Shown here one piece after another: positions 1 to 8,542 of a DNA stretch of 64,000 bases (its first letter is position 1; each line of letters starts with the position of its first letter). The notes below the pieces were generated by a model. The model was not told where the DNA came from. It ran no database searches and saw nothing but the letters and a program-made list of their open reading frames with translations. The DNA comes from a bacterium (GTDB lineage: Bacteria; Bacillota; Clostridia; Lachnospirales; Lachnospiraceae), in the NCBI GenBank assembly GCA_023663725.1, contig JAMPGX010000016.1:25673-89672 (forward strand), given 5' to 3'. Both the position numbers and the translations under genes were made by a program.

Positions 1-1
1 A

Positions 2-574
2 TTGCTGCGGCCCGATCTGGAGCCGGACCAGGCGTCTATGCTGACACTGGTGATGGCGCACAGCGTGGCGGAGGCCATAGAGCGGATCACTGGACTGGAG
101 CCGGCGATCAAGTGGCCCAATGACGTGCTGCTCAACAATAAAAAGATATGCGGTATCCTGACGGAGATGAGTCTGGAGCGGGAGTATATCCACTATGTGG
201 TCTGCGGTGTGGGAATCAACGTGACTGATCAGGATTTTCCGGAGGGAGTTCGGGAGCATGCCACCGCTATAGAGACAGTCTGGGGCAGGAAGGTTTCCAG
301 GGGAGCGCTGCTGCAGGCTGTGATGGAGGTATTTGAGCGGGATTATGACGCTTTTGTGGCGGCGGGAGATTTGACGCCGTTACTGAAGAGTTATAACCGA
401 CGGTTGGTGAACCGTGACCGGAAGGTGCGTGTGCTGGACCCCAAAGGAGAATGGGAGGGTACGGCCAGAGGCATCAATGCTCGGGGAGAACTGCTGGTGG
501 AGAACGCGGAGGGCGCTGCGGTGGCGGTGTACGCGGGAGAGGTGTCTGTGCGGGGAATCTACGGATATGTGTAA
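2..574 (+). CDS. birA: Biotin-[acetyl-CoA-carboxylase] ligase BirA, C-terminal part
   Basis: This is the 3' part of a biotin protein ligase, which activates biotin to biotinyl-AMP and attaches it to the biotin carboxyl carrier protein. The reading frame is open to the window edge, so the true start and any N-terminal HTH are outside the window. The conserved KWPNDVLLNNKK ligase motif (about residues 38-49), ICGILTE and the GVGINV motif are visible. The C-terminal 50 residues fit the small SH3-like BirA C domain. The TTG at position 2 is an internal codon, not a start. A short gap separates it from a small gene and coaX, so the group is probably co-transcribed. Confidence 0.95.
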   Translation: MLRPDLEPDQASMLTLVMAHSVAEAIERITGLEPAIKWPNDVLLNNKKICGILTEMSLEREYIHYVVCGVGINVTDQDFPEGVREHATAIETVWGRKVSRGALLQAVMEVFERDYDAFVAAGDLTPLLKSYNRRLVNRDRKVRVLDPKGEWEGTARGINARGELLVENAEGAAVAVYAGEVSVRGIYGYV

Positions 575-642
575 ACCCAAAATACGAGCATTTTCATCCC
601 GATTTGAGTGTCCGCTGAAGCAGATAGATGGGAGTTAGCGCG

Positions 643-981
643 ATGGAACAGGAGAGAGTGGTGCTCTGCGGCGCCAATGCCTATGAGCAAAAATATTATT
701 TTAATCAGACCTTTAAGGATATCCCTCAGTCAATCCAGGAGGAGCTGCACATTATCTGCGTGCTGTTTACCGAGGAGGTGGGGGGCGTATTTACAATTGT
801 GTTTGAGCCGGACGGTTCCGTGTCGCTGGAGACTGACGCGGAGGAGGACGATATCTATTACGACGAGATCGGCAGCGGGCTGCTGGTGTCAGAGATACGC
901 AGACGGCGGCAGGAGCTGCTGGAGTCTCTGAGCCTGTATTACAGGGTATTCGTGCTGAAGGAACCTCTGTGTGAGGAGTAG
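643..981 (+). CDS. Small conserved hypothetical protein between birA and coaX
   Basis: This is an acidic protein of about 112 residues with no signal peptide or membrane segment. I start it at ATG 643, where GGGAG lies 8 nt upstream. The in-frame ATG at 628 has no convincing ribosome binding site. It contains the patch YEQKYYFN, a region rich in Glu/Asp (about 65-80) and a C-terminal amphipathic segment. It resembles the short uncharacterised proteins found beside coaX in Lachnospiraceae, possibly the DUF6145 group, but I recall that family only loosely. Co-directionality with birA and coaX suggests one operon. Its function is unknown. Confidence 0.8.
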   Translation: MEQERVVLCGANAYEQKYYFNQTFKDIPQSIQEELHIICVLFTEEVGGVFTIVFEPDGSVSLETDAEEDDIYYDEIGSGLLVSEIRRRRQELLESLSLYYRVFVLKEPLCEE

Positions 982-992
982 GGAGAGCGGAT

Positions 993-1760
993 ATGATCTT
1001 AGTGGTCGATGTGGGCAATACCAATATAACCTGTGGAGTGTACGAGGAGCGGGAGATGAAAGCCACCTTTCGGATGACGACCAAGACTCCCCGTACCTCC
1101 GATGAGTACGGTGTGATGATGAATCAACTGCTGGCGGCCAGAGGCATCAAGGCGCAGTCTATCGAGGGCGCGGCGGTGGCCAGCGTGGTCCCAGACGTCA
1201 TGCATTCTCTGATGGGCGGCATCACCCGCTATGTGAGCCGACGGGTGCTGACGGTGGGGCCGGGGACGAAGACGGGCATCAAGATCACCACGGAGGACCC
1301 CAGAGCCATCGGCGCGGACCGAATCGTGGATGCAGTGGCGGCATATGAAAAATACGGCGGACCGGTGCTGGTCATTGACTTTAATACGGCTACCACTTAT
1401 GACTATGTGACGCAGCAGGGGCATTTTGCGGCTGGCATTACCGCTCCGGGCATTCGGATCAGCTCGGAGGCCCTGTGGAGGGAGACGGCTAAGCTTCCCA
1501 ATATCGAGATCAAAAAGCCCAAGACCATCTTAGCGCAGGAGACGATCAGCAGCATGCAGGCGGGACTGGTGTACGGGCAGATCGGTCAGACCGAATATAT
1601 CATCGGCAAGGTGAAGGAAGAGACAGGCATCGCGGATATGAAGGTGGTCGCAACTGGCGGACTGGGGAGGCTGATTGCCCAGGAGACAGACGCCATCGAT
1701 TTTTATGATCCGTATCTGACACTGGACGGCCTGCGAATTATATATGACAAAAACAGATAG
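993..1760 (+). CDS. coaX: Type III pantothenate kinase
   Basis: This enzyme phosphorylates pantothenate with ATP in the first committed step of coenzyme A synthesis, in the cytosol. At 255 residues it has the usual family length. It shows the ASKHA phosphate loop DVGNTN at residues 6-11, GADRIVDAV starting near 107, and the second ASKHA phosphate motif around D129 ([11 protein letters not shown]). Many homologues have Gly where this one has Asn in that motif. GPGTKTGI and a C-terminal ATGGLG motif also fit. It lies 11 nt after the preceding small gene and 16 nt before dusB, which suggests a housekeeping operon. Confidence 0.95.
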   Translation: MILVVDVGNTNITCGVYEEREMKATFRMTTKTPRTSDEYGVMMNQLLAARGIKAQSIEGAAVASVVPDVMHSLMGGITRYVSRRVLTVGPGTKTGIKITTEDPRAIGADRIVDAVAAYEKYGGPVLVIDFNTATTYDYVTQQGHFAAGITAPGIRISSEALWRETAKLPNIEIKKPKTILAQETISSMQAGLVYGQIGQTEYIIGKVKEETGIADMKVVATGGLGRLIAQETDAIDFYDPYLTLDGLRIIYDKNR

Positions 1761-1776
1761 TTGAGGTTTGATATAA

Positions 1777-2760
1777 ATGGGCGCGTTGCGGATAGGAAAT
1801 GTGACTTTGAAGAACAATGTAATATTGGCTCCCATGGCAGGTGTGACAGACCTGCCATTTCGTATCTTGTGCAGGGAGCAGGGAGCGGGGCTGATCTGCA
1901 TGGAGATGGTCAGCGCCAAGGCAATCTATTATCAGAACAAAAATACGGAGCAGCTGCTTCGCATCCATTCGGCGGAAATGCCGGTGTCTCTGCAGCTCTT
2001 TGGCTCAGACCCGGACATCATCAGCGAGATGGCCAGGCGTATCGAGGAGAGGCCCTTTGCCGTGCTGGATCTGAATATGGGCTGTCCTGTTCCCAAGGTG
2101 GTAAACAATGGCGAGGGTTCGGCGCTGATGAAGAATCCGAAGCTGGTGGCAGAAATTCTGGATAAGCTGGTGAAGGCGATCCGCAAGCCGGTGACGGTCA
2201 AGATACGCAAAGGGTTTGACGAGGAGCATGTGAATGCGGTGGAGATCGCGCGGATAGCCGAGGCCTGCGGCGTGGCGGCGGTGGCGGTCCATGGCCGCAC
2301 GCGGCAGCAGTATTACAGCGGTCGCGCGGACTGGGATGTGATCGCCGCGGTGAAGGACGCGGTGAATATTCCTGTGATTGGCAACGGGGATATCACAGAC
2401 CCGCTGTCAGCGGAGGCCATGCTCCGGCACACGGGCTGCGACGGTGTCATGATCGGTCGGGCTGCTCAGGGGAATCCCTGGATTTTTCGGGAGGTGACAG
2501 AGTATCTGGAGACAGGTACTATCCCGCCAAGGCCGTCACCGGAGGAGGTGAGGGAGCTGGTGCGGCGTCACGCGGGGCTGCAGCTGGAATACAAGGGCGA
2601 GTACACGGCGGTGCGGGAGATGCGCAAGCACCTGGCCTGGTACACGGCGGGATATCCCTGTTCCGCCCGTTTTCGCCGGAGGATCAATGCTCTGGAGACG
2701 ATGGATGAGCTGCTGGCAGCCGTTGAGGAGATATTTGCCGGCGATGGGCAGACTGGGTGA
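1777..2760 (+). CDS. dusB: tRNA-dihydrouridine synthase B
   Basis: This is an FMN-dependent enzyme that reduces specific uridines in the tRNA D-loop to dihydrouridine using NAD(P)H. The 327-residue protein has the N-terminal APMAGVTDLPFR motif (19-30), which is typical of Dus enzymes. It has the catalytic Cys103 in NMGCPVPKV, the VTVKIRKG segment, a VHGRTRQQYY motif that binds FMN phosphate and tRNA, and GNGDI followed by GVMIGRAAQGNPW. The C-terminal 70 residues form the helical tRNA-binding domain. It follows coaX closely. No terminator is obvious after it, and a gene of unknown function follows 83 nt downstream. Confidence 0.96.
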   Translation: MGALRIGNVTLKNNVILAPMAGVTDLPFRILCREQGAGLICMEMVSAKAIYYQNKNTEQLLRIHSAEMPVSLQLFGSDPDIISEMARRIEERPFAVLDLNMGCPVPKVVNNGEGSALMKNPKLVAEILDKLVKAIRKPVTVKIRKGFDEEHVNAVEIARIAEACGVAAVAVHGRTRQQYYSGRADWDVIAAVKDAVNIPVIGNGDITDPLSAEAMLRHTGCDGVMIGRAAQGNPWIFREVTEYLETGTIPPRPSPEEVRELVRRHAGLQLEYKGEYTAVREMRKHLAWYTAGYPCSARFRRRINALETMDELLAAVEEIFAGDGQTG

Positions 2761-2843
2761 ACGGAGAGAAGAGCCGCATAATTTTACGGATAACCACATA
2801 GATTAGTGATTGAAAATGGCGTATTGACAGATGTGGGAGCAAT

Positions 2844-3713
2844 ATGGAGCATGTGGTATATCTGATGATGAAAAAGGGAGGCAGGGGAAGGCGGGAGCCG
2901 GTGGCGGTGGAGCAGCTTCAGCTGGAGCAGACAACGCTGAGCAGGGTGACGCTGCTGGAGCCCTATCTGGAGGCATGGCAGCAGCCTTCCCATGTGTGCG
3001 GAGTAATATGGGACAAGATCAAGGAGAGCTACCTGCAAAAACGCGCCGGAGAGCTGGCGGGAGCAGGGGAAGATAGGCGCGTGCCTGGCATGAGGGAGCT
3101 GCACCGATATTTTCCTGATTATCAGGTATGGGACGGGAGCTTTCGGGGATATCTGCACAGGCGGAAGCTAACGGGAGAGTGGATGCGAGTGTGGCGCGTT
3201 CCCGTTTTTGATCAATATGGGAGCGGATGTCTACAGACATTGATGAAGAATGTAGAGGGCTGGCAGAAATTGTCTCAGATTGTGATACTGGGGTTCTCAC
3301 CGGACATTCTGGACTGTATGCCCAGGCTTGCGCGACGGGCCAGAGAGATCCATTTTTACCTGGATTATGAACCACGGGACATGGAGGAGCTTCAGGAGAA
3401 GGTTGACGACGAATACGGGTTCGTGACTCAGTGGCGGATTCTGGAGGACAGGGCGGCGGATGATGGGCAGCAGGAGCATTCGGATAGAAAAGTGGCGGCT
3501 TACCCGGGACTTGGCCGCTATCTGCATCGCTATGAGGTACCCTGCCTGGTAATTGATTTTACAGATACCGCGGGTATTCCGATGACGGGTCTTAAGCCAG
3601 GCAGCATGTGGTGGGATATGGGAGCGATGGAGGAGAAACGACATCTGTTGGAGGACCGTCCGCTGGGCGTGCAGTATGTCTCTCTGAAAACTCTGTGGAG
3701 GGACATGAAGTAG
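2844..3713 (+). CDS. Hypothetical protein between dusB and greA
   Basis: I do not recognise this 289-residue protein. It has no signal peptide or clear membrane helix and is rich in Trp, Tyr and Arg, with repeated aromatic-basic patches. The central part alternates strands and helices (IVILGFSP, EIHFYLDY, VPCLVIDFTDTAG), like a small alpha/beta domain. The last 40 residues (MWWDMGAMEEKR) look conserved. The start ATG 2844 follows GGGAG with short spacing, and ATG 2862 or 2865 is possible. It is co-directional with dusB and is followed by a separate greA promoter. Codon use matches its neighbours, so it is probably a real lineage-specific gene. Confidence 0.75.
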   Translation: MEHVVYLMMKKGGRGRREPVAVEQLQLEQTTLSRVTLLEPYLEAWQQPSHVCGVIWDKIKESYLQKRAGELAGAGEDRRVPGMRELHRYFPDYQVWDGSFRGYLHRRKLTGEWMRVWRVPVFDQYGSGCLQTLMKNVEGWQKLSQIVILGFSPDILDCMPRLARRAREIHFYLDYEPRDMEELQEKVDDEYGFVTQWRILEDRAADDGQQEHSDRKVAAYPGLGRYLHRYEVPCLVIDFTDTAGIPMTGLKPGSMWWDMGAMEEKRHLLEDRPLGVQYVSLKTLWRDMK

Positions 3714-3782
3714 GGGAAGCGCTGACAGGTAGTCCGTCCTCTCCTGTGCCGGATGAGGTGCGCGGATTACCGCAAGTAACAC

Positions 3783-3811
3783 TTGACACCATCAGGAAAA
3801 TTCAGTATAAT
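3783..3811 (+). promoter_or_regulatory. Sigma-A promoter of greA
   Basis: TTGACA at 3783-3788 and TATAAT at 3806-3811 are both perfect consensus hexamers separated by exactly 17 bp. The predicted start of transcription lies about 70 nt before greA, which implies strong constitutive transcription of greA. Confidence 0.9.
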
Positions 3812-3886
3812 ACGGTGTATTGTCTGGGAAAATTGGGTGTTTACGATAAATACTATAAATAGGAAAAGAAGGAAGGGTATCGCAAA

Positions 3887-4369
3887 ATGCAGGAAAAGAA
3901 AAATATTTTGACCTACGAAGGCCTCAAAAGGTACGAGGAAGAGCTCCACGAGCTGAAGGTGGTGAAGCGTCAGGAGGTGGCGCAGAAGATCAAGGAAGCC
4001 AGAGAACAGGGCGATCTGTCGGAGAACGCCGAGTACGATGCCGCCAAGGACGAGCAGCGGGATATCGAGGCCCGCATCGAGGAATTGGAGAAAATCCTGA
4101 AAAACGCGGAGGTTGTGGTTGAGGAAGAGGTAGATCTGGACAAGATCAGCATCGGCTGCCGCGTCAGACTGTTGGATATTGAATATAGTGAGGAGCTGGA
4201 GTACAAGATTGTAGGTTCTACGGAGGCGAACAGCTTAAAGGGAAAGATTTCTAATGAGAGTCCTGTCGGCAAGGCGTTGCTGGGGAAAAAGATTGGCGAC
4301 ACCGTGGACGTGGAGACTCAGGCGGGTGTTTTTTCCTATAAGGTACTGGAGATTCAGAGGAGCAACTAA
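3887..4369 (+). CDS. greA: Transcription elongation factor GreA
   Basis: GreA inserts its coiled coil into the RNA polymerase secondary channel and stimulates cleavage of backtracked RNA. The 160-residue length is standard. The N-terminal antiparallel coiled coil (residues about 10-75) carries the acidic tip in the [15 protein letters not shown] segment. The C-terminal FKBP-like domain includes [14 protein letters not shown] and [14 protein letters not shown]. It has its own consensus promoter at 3783-3811. lysK follows 75 nt downstream, as in several Firmicutes where greA and lysyl-tRNA synthetase are neighbours. Confidence 0.97.
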   Translation: MQEKKNILTYEGLKRYEEELHELKVVKRQEVAQKIKEAREQGDLSENAEYDAAKDEQRDIEARIEELEKILKNAEVVVEEEVDLDKISIGCRVRLLDIEYSEELEYKIVGSTEANSLKGKISNESPVGKALLGKKIGDTVDVETQAGVFSYKVLEIQRSN

Positions 4370-4444
4370 TACATTGTCAATGGAAGGCGCGAACTGCATG
4401 CTGCCGATATGCCAGGGATAAGAGAATCAGAAGGAGATAAAGAG

Positions 4445-6463
4445 ATGCATTGGTCCGATAGAATAGCAGAAGAGATCATACGGAGAAAGCCCGATAAGGA
4501 AGAATATGTCTGCGCCGCGGGCATCAGCCCGTCCGGTTCAATTCATATTGGTAACTTCCGCGACGTCGCCACCAGCCTCTTCGTCGTCAAGGCGCTTGAG
4601 AGAAAGGGCAGGAAGGCGAAGCTTTTGTTTTCCTGGGACGAATATGACAGGATCAGGAAGATTCCGGTGAATGTCTCCAAGGTTAACGAGGGAATGGAAA
4701 AATATATTGGCGTATCATATGTGGATGCGCCGAACCCTTTTGGTACAAAAGAGAGCTCTTTTGCCGAGTATTTTGAGAAGGAATTTGAGAAATCCATAGA
4801 CAGATTCGGGATCAAGATGGACTATCGGTATCAGGGTGAGATGAATAAGTCCGGCAAATATCAGGATTATGTCATCGAAGCCCTGAGAAAGAGAAAGCAA
4901 ATCTTTGATATACTGGACAGCTTCAGAACCCAGGACGCCCAGGAGGGAGAGCGGGACGCTTACTATCCGGTAAGCATCTATTGCCCCAAGTGTATGAAGG
5001 ATACAACCAGGATCGTCTCGCTGTCAGACGACTGCACCAGGGCAAAATACGTGTGCGAGTGCGGACATGAGGGTGAGTTTGATTTCACGAAGGATCACAA
5101 CTGCAAGCTTGCGTGGAAGGTTGACTGGCCCATGAGATGGAAGTATGAGCAGGTTGACTTTGAGCCGGGCGGAAAAGATCATGCGAGCCCTGGCGGAAGC
5201 TTCGACACGAGCAGAGTGATCGCCAGAGAGATATTCGACTATGAGGCCCCTGTCTTCCAGGGCTATGAGTTTATTGGCATCAAGGGGACAACGGGGAAGA
5301 TGTCAGGCTCTACCGGACTCAATCTGACCCCAGACACGCTGCTGCGCATCTATCAGCCGGAGGTCATTCTGTGGCTCTATTCCCGCTGCGAGCCCAACAA
5401 GGCGTTTGATTTCTGCTTTGACGACGGGATATTGAGGCAGTATTTTGAATTTGACAAGCAGTATAACAGCCTGATGGACGGGACGGCTGATGAGCGCACC
5501 AGAGAGATCATGGCGAACTGTCTGATGCCGGGCAGCTCCATACACACGGTTCCGATGTCACATCTGGTACAGTTGGGCTCCGTTGTGGATTTCAACACGG
5601 AGATGCTGGAGACTGTGTTTGAAAAGATCGGTACGCCATATAAAGAGCCGGAGTTTCGGGAACGGCTTCTCCTGGCAAAATACTGGCTGGAAAACTGCTC
5701 GCCGGAGAATGTCAATCAGCTGAGGAAGGTAAGAAATTGGGATTACTACAATGGTTTCGATCAACAGGCCAGAGACAGTATCGCGATGTTGTACAGCTAC
5801 CTGGCTTCCAGCGAGTACACGCTGAGCGAGTTGAACACCGAGCTGTATGAGATCACCAAGAGGATCTATGGATACGACTGTGAGAATCTCAAGGCGGTAC
5901 AGGGAACATTCTTTAAGAATGTCTATATGCTCCTGTTAAATAAGGAAAAGGGGCCGAGGCTGTATCTGTTCCTGTACGCGATCAACAAGGAAGACTTCCT
6001 GGCGCTGCTGGACTTCTCCACCCCGATGACGGAGGAAGAGGCACGGGAGCTGGAGCGGGAAAGGAATCCGGAGAGCGCGGCGGACGAGGCCGAGTGCGCC
6101 GAGTACGGCGAGCCGGATGAGGTTCTTCCTCTAAGGGAGCCCATCGAGCTTGAAGATTTTAACAGATGCGATTTCCGAGTGTGCAGGGTGCTCAAGTGTA
6201 CGGAGATCAGAAAAGCTCAGAATAACTACAAGCTTGTGCTCTTTGACGGAGTCGGAGAGCGTGTCATCGTATCGAGCCTGAAAAAATACTACAAGCCGGA
6301 GGAGCTGGTTGGCCGCAAGATCATTGTCATCGCCAATCTGAAGCCGAAGAGACTGACAGGGGTCACCAGTGAGGGAATGCTCATAGCCGCCACAAACAAT
6401 GCGTGCGGCTGTCAGGTCATCTTTGTCGACGACAGTGTTCCAGAGGGGACCAGGCTTGGCTGA
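4445..6463 (+). CDS. lysK: Class I lysyl-tRNA synthetase with C-terminal tRNA-binding domain
   Basis: This is a class I (archaeal-type) lysyl-tRNA synthetase that charges tRNA-Lys through a Rossmann fold, not the class II LysS common in Firmicutes. The start ATG 4445 follows AAGGAG by 8 nt, and the upstream ATG 4409 lacks a site. The signatures are HIGN at residues 34-37, a zinc-like Cys cluster near 180-210 (CPKC...CECG) and the KMSGS loop near residue 285. Residues about 567-672 form an OB-fold tRNA-binding domain of the Trbp111/MetRS-C type (DFRVCRVLKC, RLTGVTSEGMLIAA). Class I LysRS proteins are usually about 500-530 residues, so the appended domain explains the length of 672. Confidence 0.93.
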   Translation: MHWSDRIAEEIIRRKPDKEEYVCAAGISPSGSIHIGNFRDVATSLFVVKALERKGRKAKLLFSWDEYDRIRKIPVNVSKVNEGMEKYIGVSYVDAPNPFGTKESSFAEYFEKEFEKSIDRFGIKMDYRYQGEMNKSGKYQDYVIEALRKRKQIFDILDSFRTQDAQEGERDAYYPVSIYCPKCMKDTTRIVSLSDDCTRAKYVCECGHEGEFDFTKDHNCKLAWKVDWPMRWKYEQVDFEPGGKDHASPGGSFDTSRVIAREIFDYEAPVFQGYEFIGIKGTTGKMSGSTGLNLTPDTLLRIYQPEVILWLYSRCEPNKAFDFCFDDGILRQYFEFDKQYNSLMDGTADERTREIMANCLMPGSSIHTVPMSHLVQLGSVVDFNTEMLETVFEKIGTPYKEPEFRERLLLAKYWLENCSPENVNQLRKVRNWDYYNGFDQQARDSIAMLYSYLASSEYTLSELNTELYEITKRIYGYDCENLKAVQGTFFKNVYMLLLNKEKGPRLYLFLYAINKEDFLALLDFSTPMTEEEARELERERNPESAADEAECAEYGEPDEVLPLREPIELEDFNRCDFRVCRVLKCTEIRKAQNNYKLVLFDGVGERVIVSSLKKYYKPEELVGRKIIVIANLKPKRLTGVTSEGMLIAATNNACGCQVIFVDDSVPEGTRLG

Positions 6464-6475
6464 TGTTTAGGGCAG

Positions 6476-6509
6476 GGTCCGAAAGTGGAGAGCTTTCGGA
6501 CCTGTTTTT
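6476..6509 (+). terminator. Intrinsic terminator after lysK
   Basis: A perfect 10-bp stem GGTCCGAAAG / CTTTCGGACC (6476-6485 with 6493-6502) with a 7-nt loop is followed by a T-rich run (6505-6509). It starts 12 nt after the lysK stop codon. Confidence 0.93.
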
Positions 6510-6534
6510 ATCTGCCAAATGATAAAAGTAAGAT

Positions 6535-6563
6535 TTGACGATCCCTGTGAATGATGTTATGAT
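6535..6563 (+). promoter_or_regulatory. Sigma-A promoter upstream of the DUF342 gene
   Basis: TTGACG (6535-6540), a 17-bp spacer and TATGAT (6558-6563) lie between the lysK terminator and the DUF342 gene. It is a good vegetative promoter and leaves a leader of about 55 nt. Confidence 0.75.
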
Positions 6564-6623
6564 AAAATCAGAAGTAGCAGGGAATATGGGCATGTTAGAA
6601 GCGGAAGGGACTAATGGGAAGCT

Positions 6624-8486
6624 ATGGCCGGTGAGACATTTTTCCAGGAAAGTAAAACAATGATTGATGAGTTGCTTCACTCGGTCAATGAGCTGCTTGA
6701 AATGGCTGGCGGTGGGATGGTGACTCAGGAAGAAAAGCCCGAGGAGACGAAAAAGCCGGCCGTCGAATTCGATATGACAGAGCTGGAGGCCATGGGCCTG
6801 TACGACGCGCAGCTGCAGGAGGTGGAGTTGGGCCTCAGGCAGAATCTGCCGGTGCAGCTCTATGCACAGAGCTGCTACAACTGGATGCAGATGAAAGAGA
6901 TCCGTCTGGGGCTGCAGGCTCAGGTAGACGTGAAGTGGTACACGAATCCCCTGTACAATGCGGAGCAGATGCACCAGATTCGTCTGGGACTGGAATATGG
7001 CCTGAATGTGTCGGGCTATGCCCGATTGATTTATACGGTGTCTGATATGTATAAAAAGCGCCATGCCCTGATGGAGGAGAAATACAGAGGAGGCGGAGAA
7101 GGGCAGGAGCGGTATATTCTGGATGAATTTACCCGTATTCAGCTTCATTTGAGCGCGGACCTGATGGAAGCGTGGATTCTGTTGCCCGCGGATGAGAAGC
7201 GCTCATATACCATAGCGGAGCTGAGACGCCTGCTCAAAAAATACGAGGTGCGTCATGGCATCCAGGCGGATGGACTGCAAGAGGCCACTATACAGAGCGC
7301 GAAGGGCAAAGAGATTCTGATTGCTCAGGGGACACCGGCAATGCCGGGCAGGGACGGCTATTACGAGCTGTTCTTCAACAGGGAGCTTCCAGACGGTCCG
7401 GAGGTTTTGGCGGATGGCAGCGTGGATTACACCCATGTGATTGTGGCGGATATTGTTCAGCCCGGCCAGAAACTGGCGCAATATCGCCCCGCCAGTAAGG
7501 GAAAGTCTGGCATGACGGTGACGTGCCTGGCAGTTGACGGCCCCATGGGTCGGGAATTGCCGCCTCTGACAGGCGGAGGCATCGTGTCTGATCATGAGCG
7601 ACGCATATATACGGCGGCCATTAAAGGCTACGCGGTTTATGACGCGGAGAGCAATAAGCTGAACGTCATGCAGACATATGTGGTCAACGGGGATGTGAAC
7701 AGTTACAGTGGCAGCGTGGTTTACGACGGAACCATACATATCACCGGCTCGGTGAGCGGCAGGGCAATGCTCAAGGCTACAGGCGATGTCATTGTGGATG
7801 GATTTGTCAGCGGAGGCATGATTGAAGCGGGCCGTAACGTGATTCTGAGAAGCGGCGTCAATGCGGCAGACCAGGGCAGTATACAGGCAGGCGGCCAGAT
7901 TATGGGCAAATTCTTCGAACATGTGAAGCTGATTGCCGGAGGCAATATTGAGGGGAATTATTTTCTGGACTGCAACGTATATTCAGAGGGGAAGGTGCTC
8001 GCCAAGGGCGGCAAGAGCCGCATTATGGGGGGCGAAACGGTTGCCAGCGCAGGCGTGGAAGCCGGAATCATCGGCAATTATGGCAGCGTCAAGACGGTGG
8101 TCACGGTGGCCAATCTGTATGATCTGACAGAGCAGCTGGAGGGGATTAAGGAACAACAGGCCAGGGTAAGCTCGGAGAGAGAGAGACTTGAGGAAGGCAG
8201 AGATAAGCTTCAGAAGCTTGCGGAGAATGGGGAAGCCTATGATAACAGGATCTATCAGAGAATCCTGCAGGCTCTTGCAACCAAACAGAATGAGTGGGAT
8301 GCTCTGGAACAGAGGAAGGAGCATCTAAAGACAGTCAAGAGGGACGCTATGCAGGCGTGCGTGAAGGCGCTCAAGGAGCTGCGGCCTGGAACGGTGATCG
8401 TGATAAACGGCCTTACCAAAGTCATCGTGGATACCAGACCGGGTATTACGCTGAACGAACAGACTTTGTTGGAAAAGGATGTATGA
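6624..8486 (+). CDS. DUF342/FapA family protein with N-terminal repeat region
   Basis: This is a 620-residue cytoplasmic protein. Residues about 215-610 match the FapA (DUF342) family of putative polymerising or cell-envelope-associated beta-solenoid proteins, with the glycine-rich beta rungs GTIHITGSVSGRAMLK, DVIVDGFVSGGMIEAG and AGGNIEGNYFLDCNV. These are followed by a coiled coil (about 505-580). Residues about 50-140 hold three degenerate copies of a repeat of roughly 24 residues with the core QM.EIRLGL...VDV..Y. I know this repeat mainly from mobile-element and conjugation proteins of gut Firmicutes, not from FapA. The gene has its own promoter and precedes the HD-GYP gene and the flagellar operon. 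Confidence 0.85.
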   Translation: MAGETFFQESKTMIDELLHSVNELLEMAGGGMVTQEEKPEETKKPAVEFDMTELEAMGLYDAQLQEVELGLRQNLPVQLYAQSCYNWMQMKEIRLGLQAQVDVKWYTNPLYNAEQMHQIRLGLEYGLNVSGYARLIYTVSDMYKKRHALMEEKYRGGGEGQERYILDEFTRIQLHLSADLMEAWILLPADEKRSYTIAELRRLLKKYEVRHGIQADGLQEATIQSAKGKEILIAQGTPAMPGRDGYYELFFNRELPDGPEVLADGSVDYTHVIVADIVQPGQKLAQYRPASKGKSGMTVTCLAVDGPMGRELPPLTGGGIVSDHERRIYTAAIKGYAVYDAESNKLNVMQTYVVNGDVNSYSGSVVYDGTIHITGSVSGRAMLKATGDVIVDGFVSGGMIEAGRNVILRSGVNAADQGSIQAGGQIMGKFFEHVKLIAGGNIEGNYFLDCNVYSEGKVLAKGGKSRIMGGETVASAGVEAGIIGNYGSVKTVVTVANLYDLTEQLEGIKEQQARVSSERERLEEGRDKLQKLAENGEAYDNRIYQRILQALATKQNEWDALEQRKEHLKTVKRDAMQACVKALKELRPGTVIVINGLTKVIVDTRPGITLNEQTLLEKDV

Positions 8487-8542
8487 GTGAATATTTGTGG
8501 AAGCGACATGCGTAGTTTGTATGGGAGCGATGAGGTGATTTT

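Noticed and set aside
4409-4444. Earlier ATG for the lysyl-tRNA synthetase
   Set aside because: It has no ribosome binding site, while ATG 4445 has AAGGAG at ideal spacing and matches the family N-terminus.
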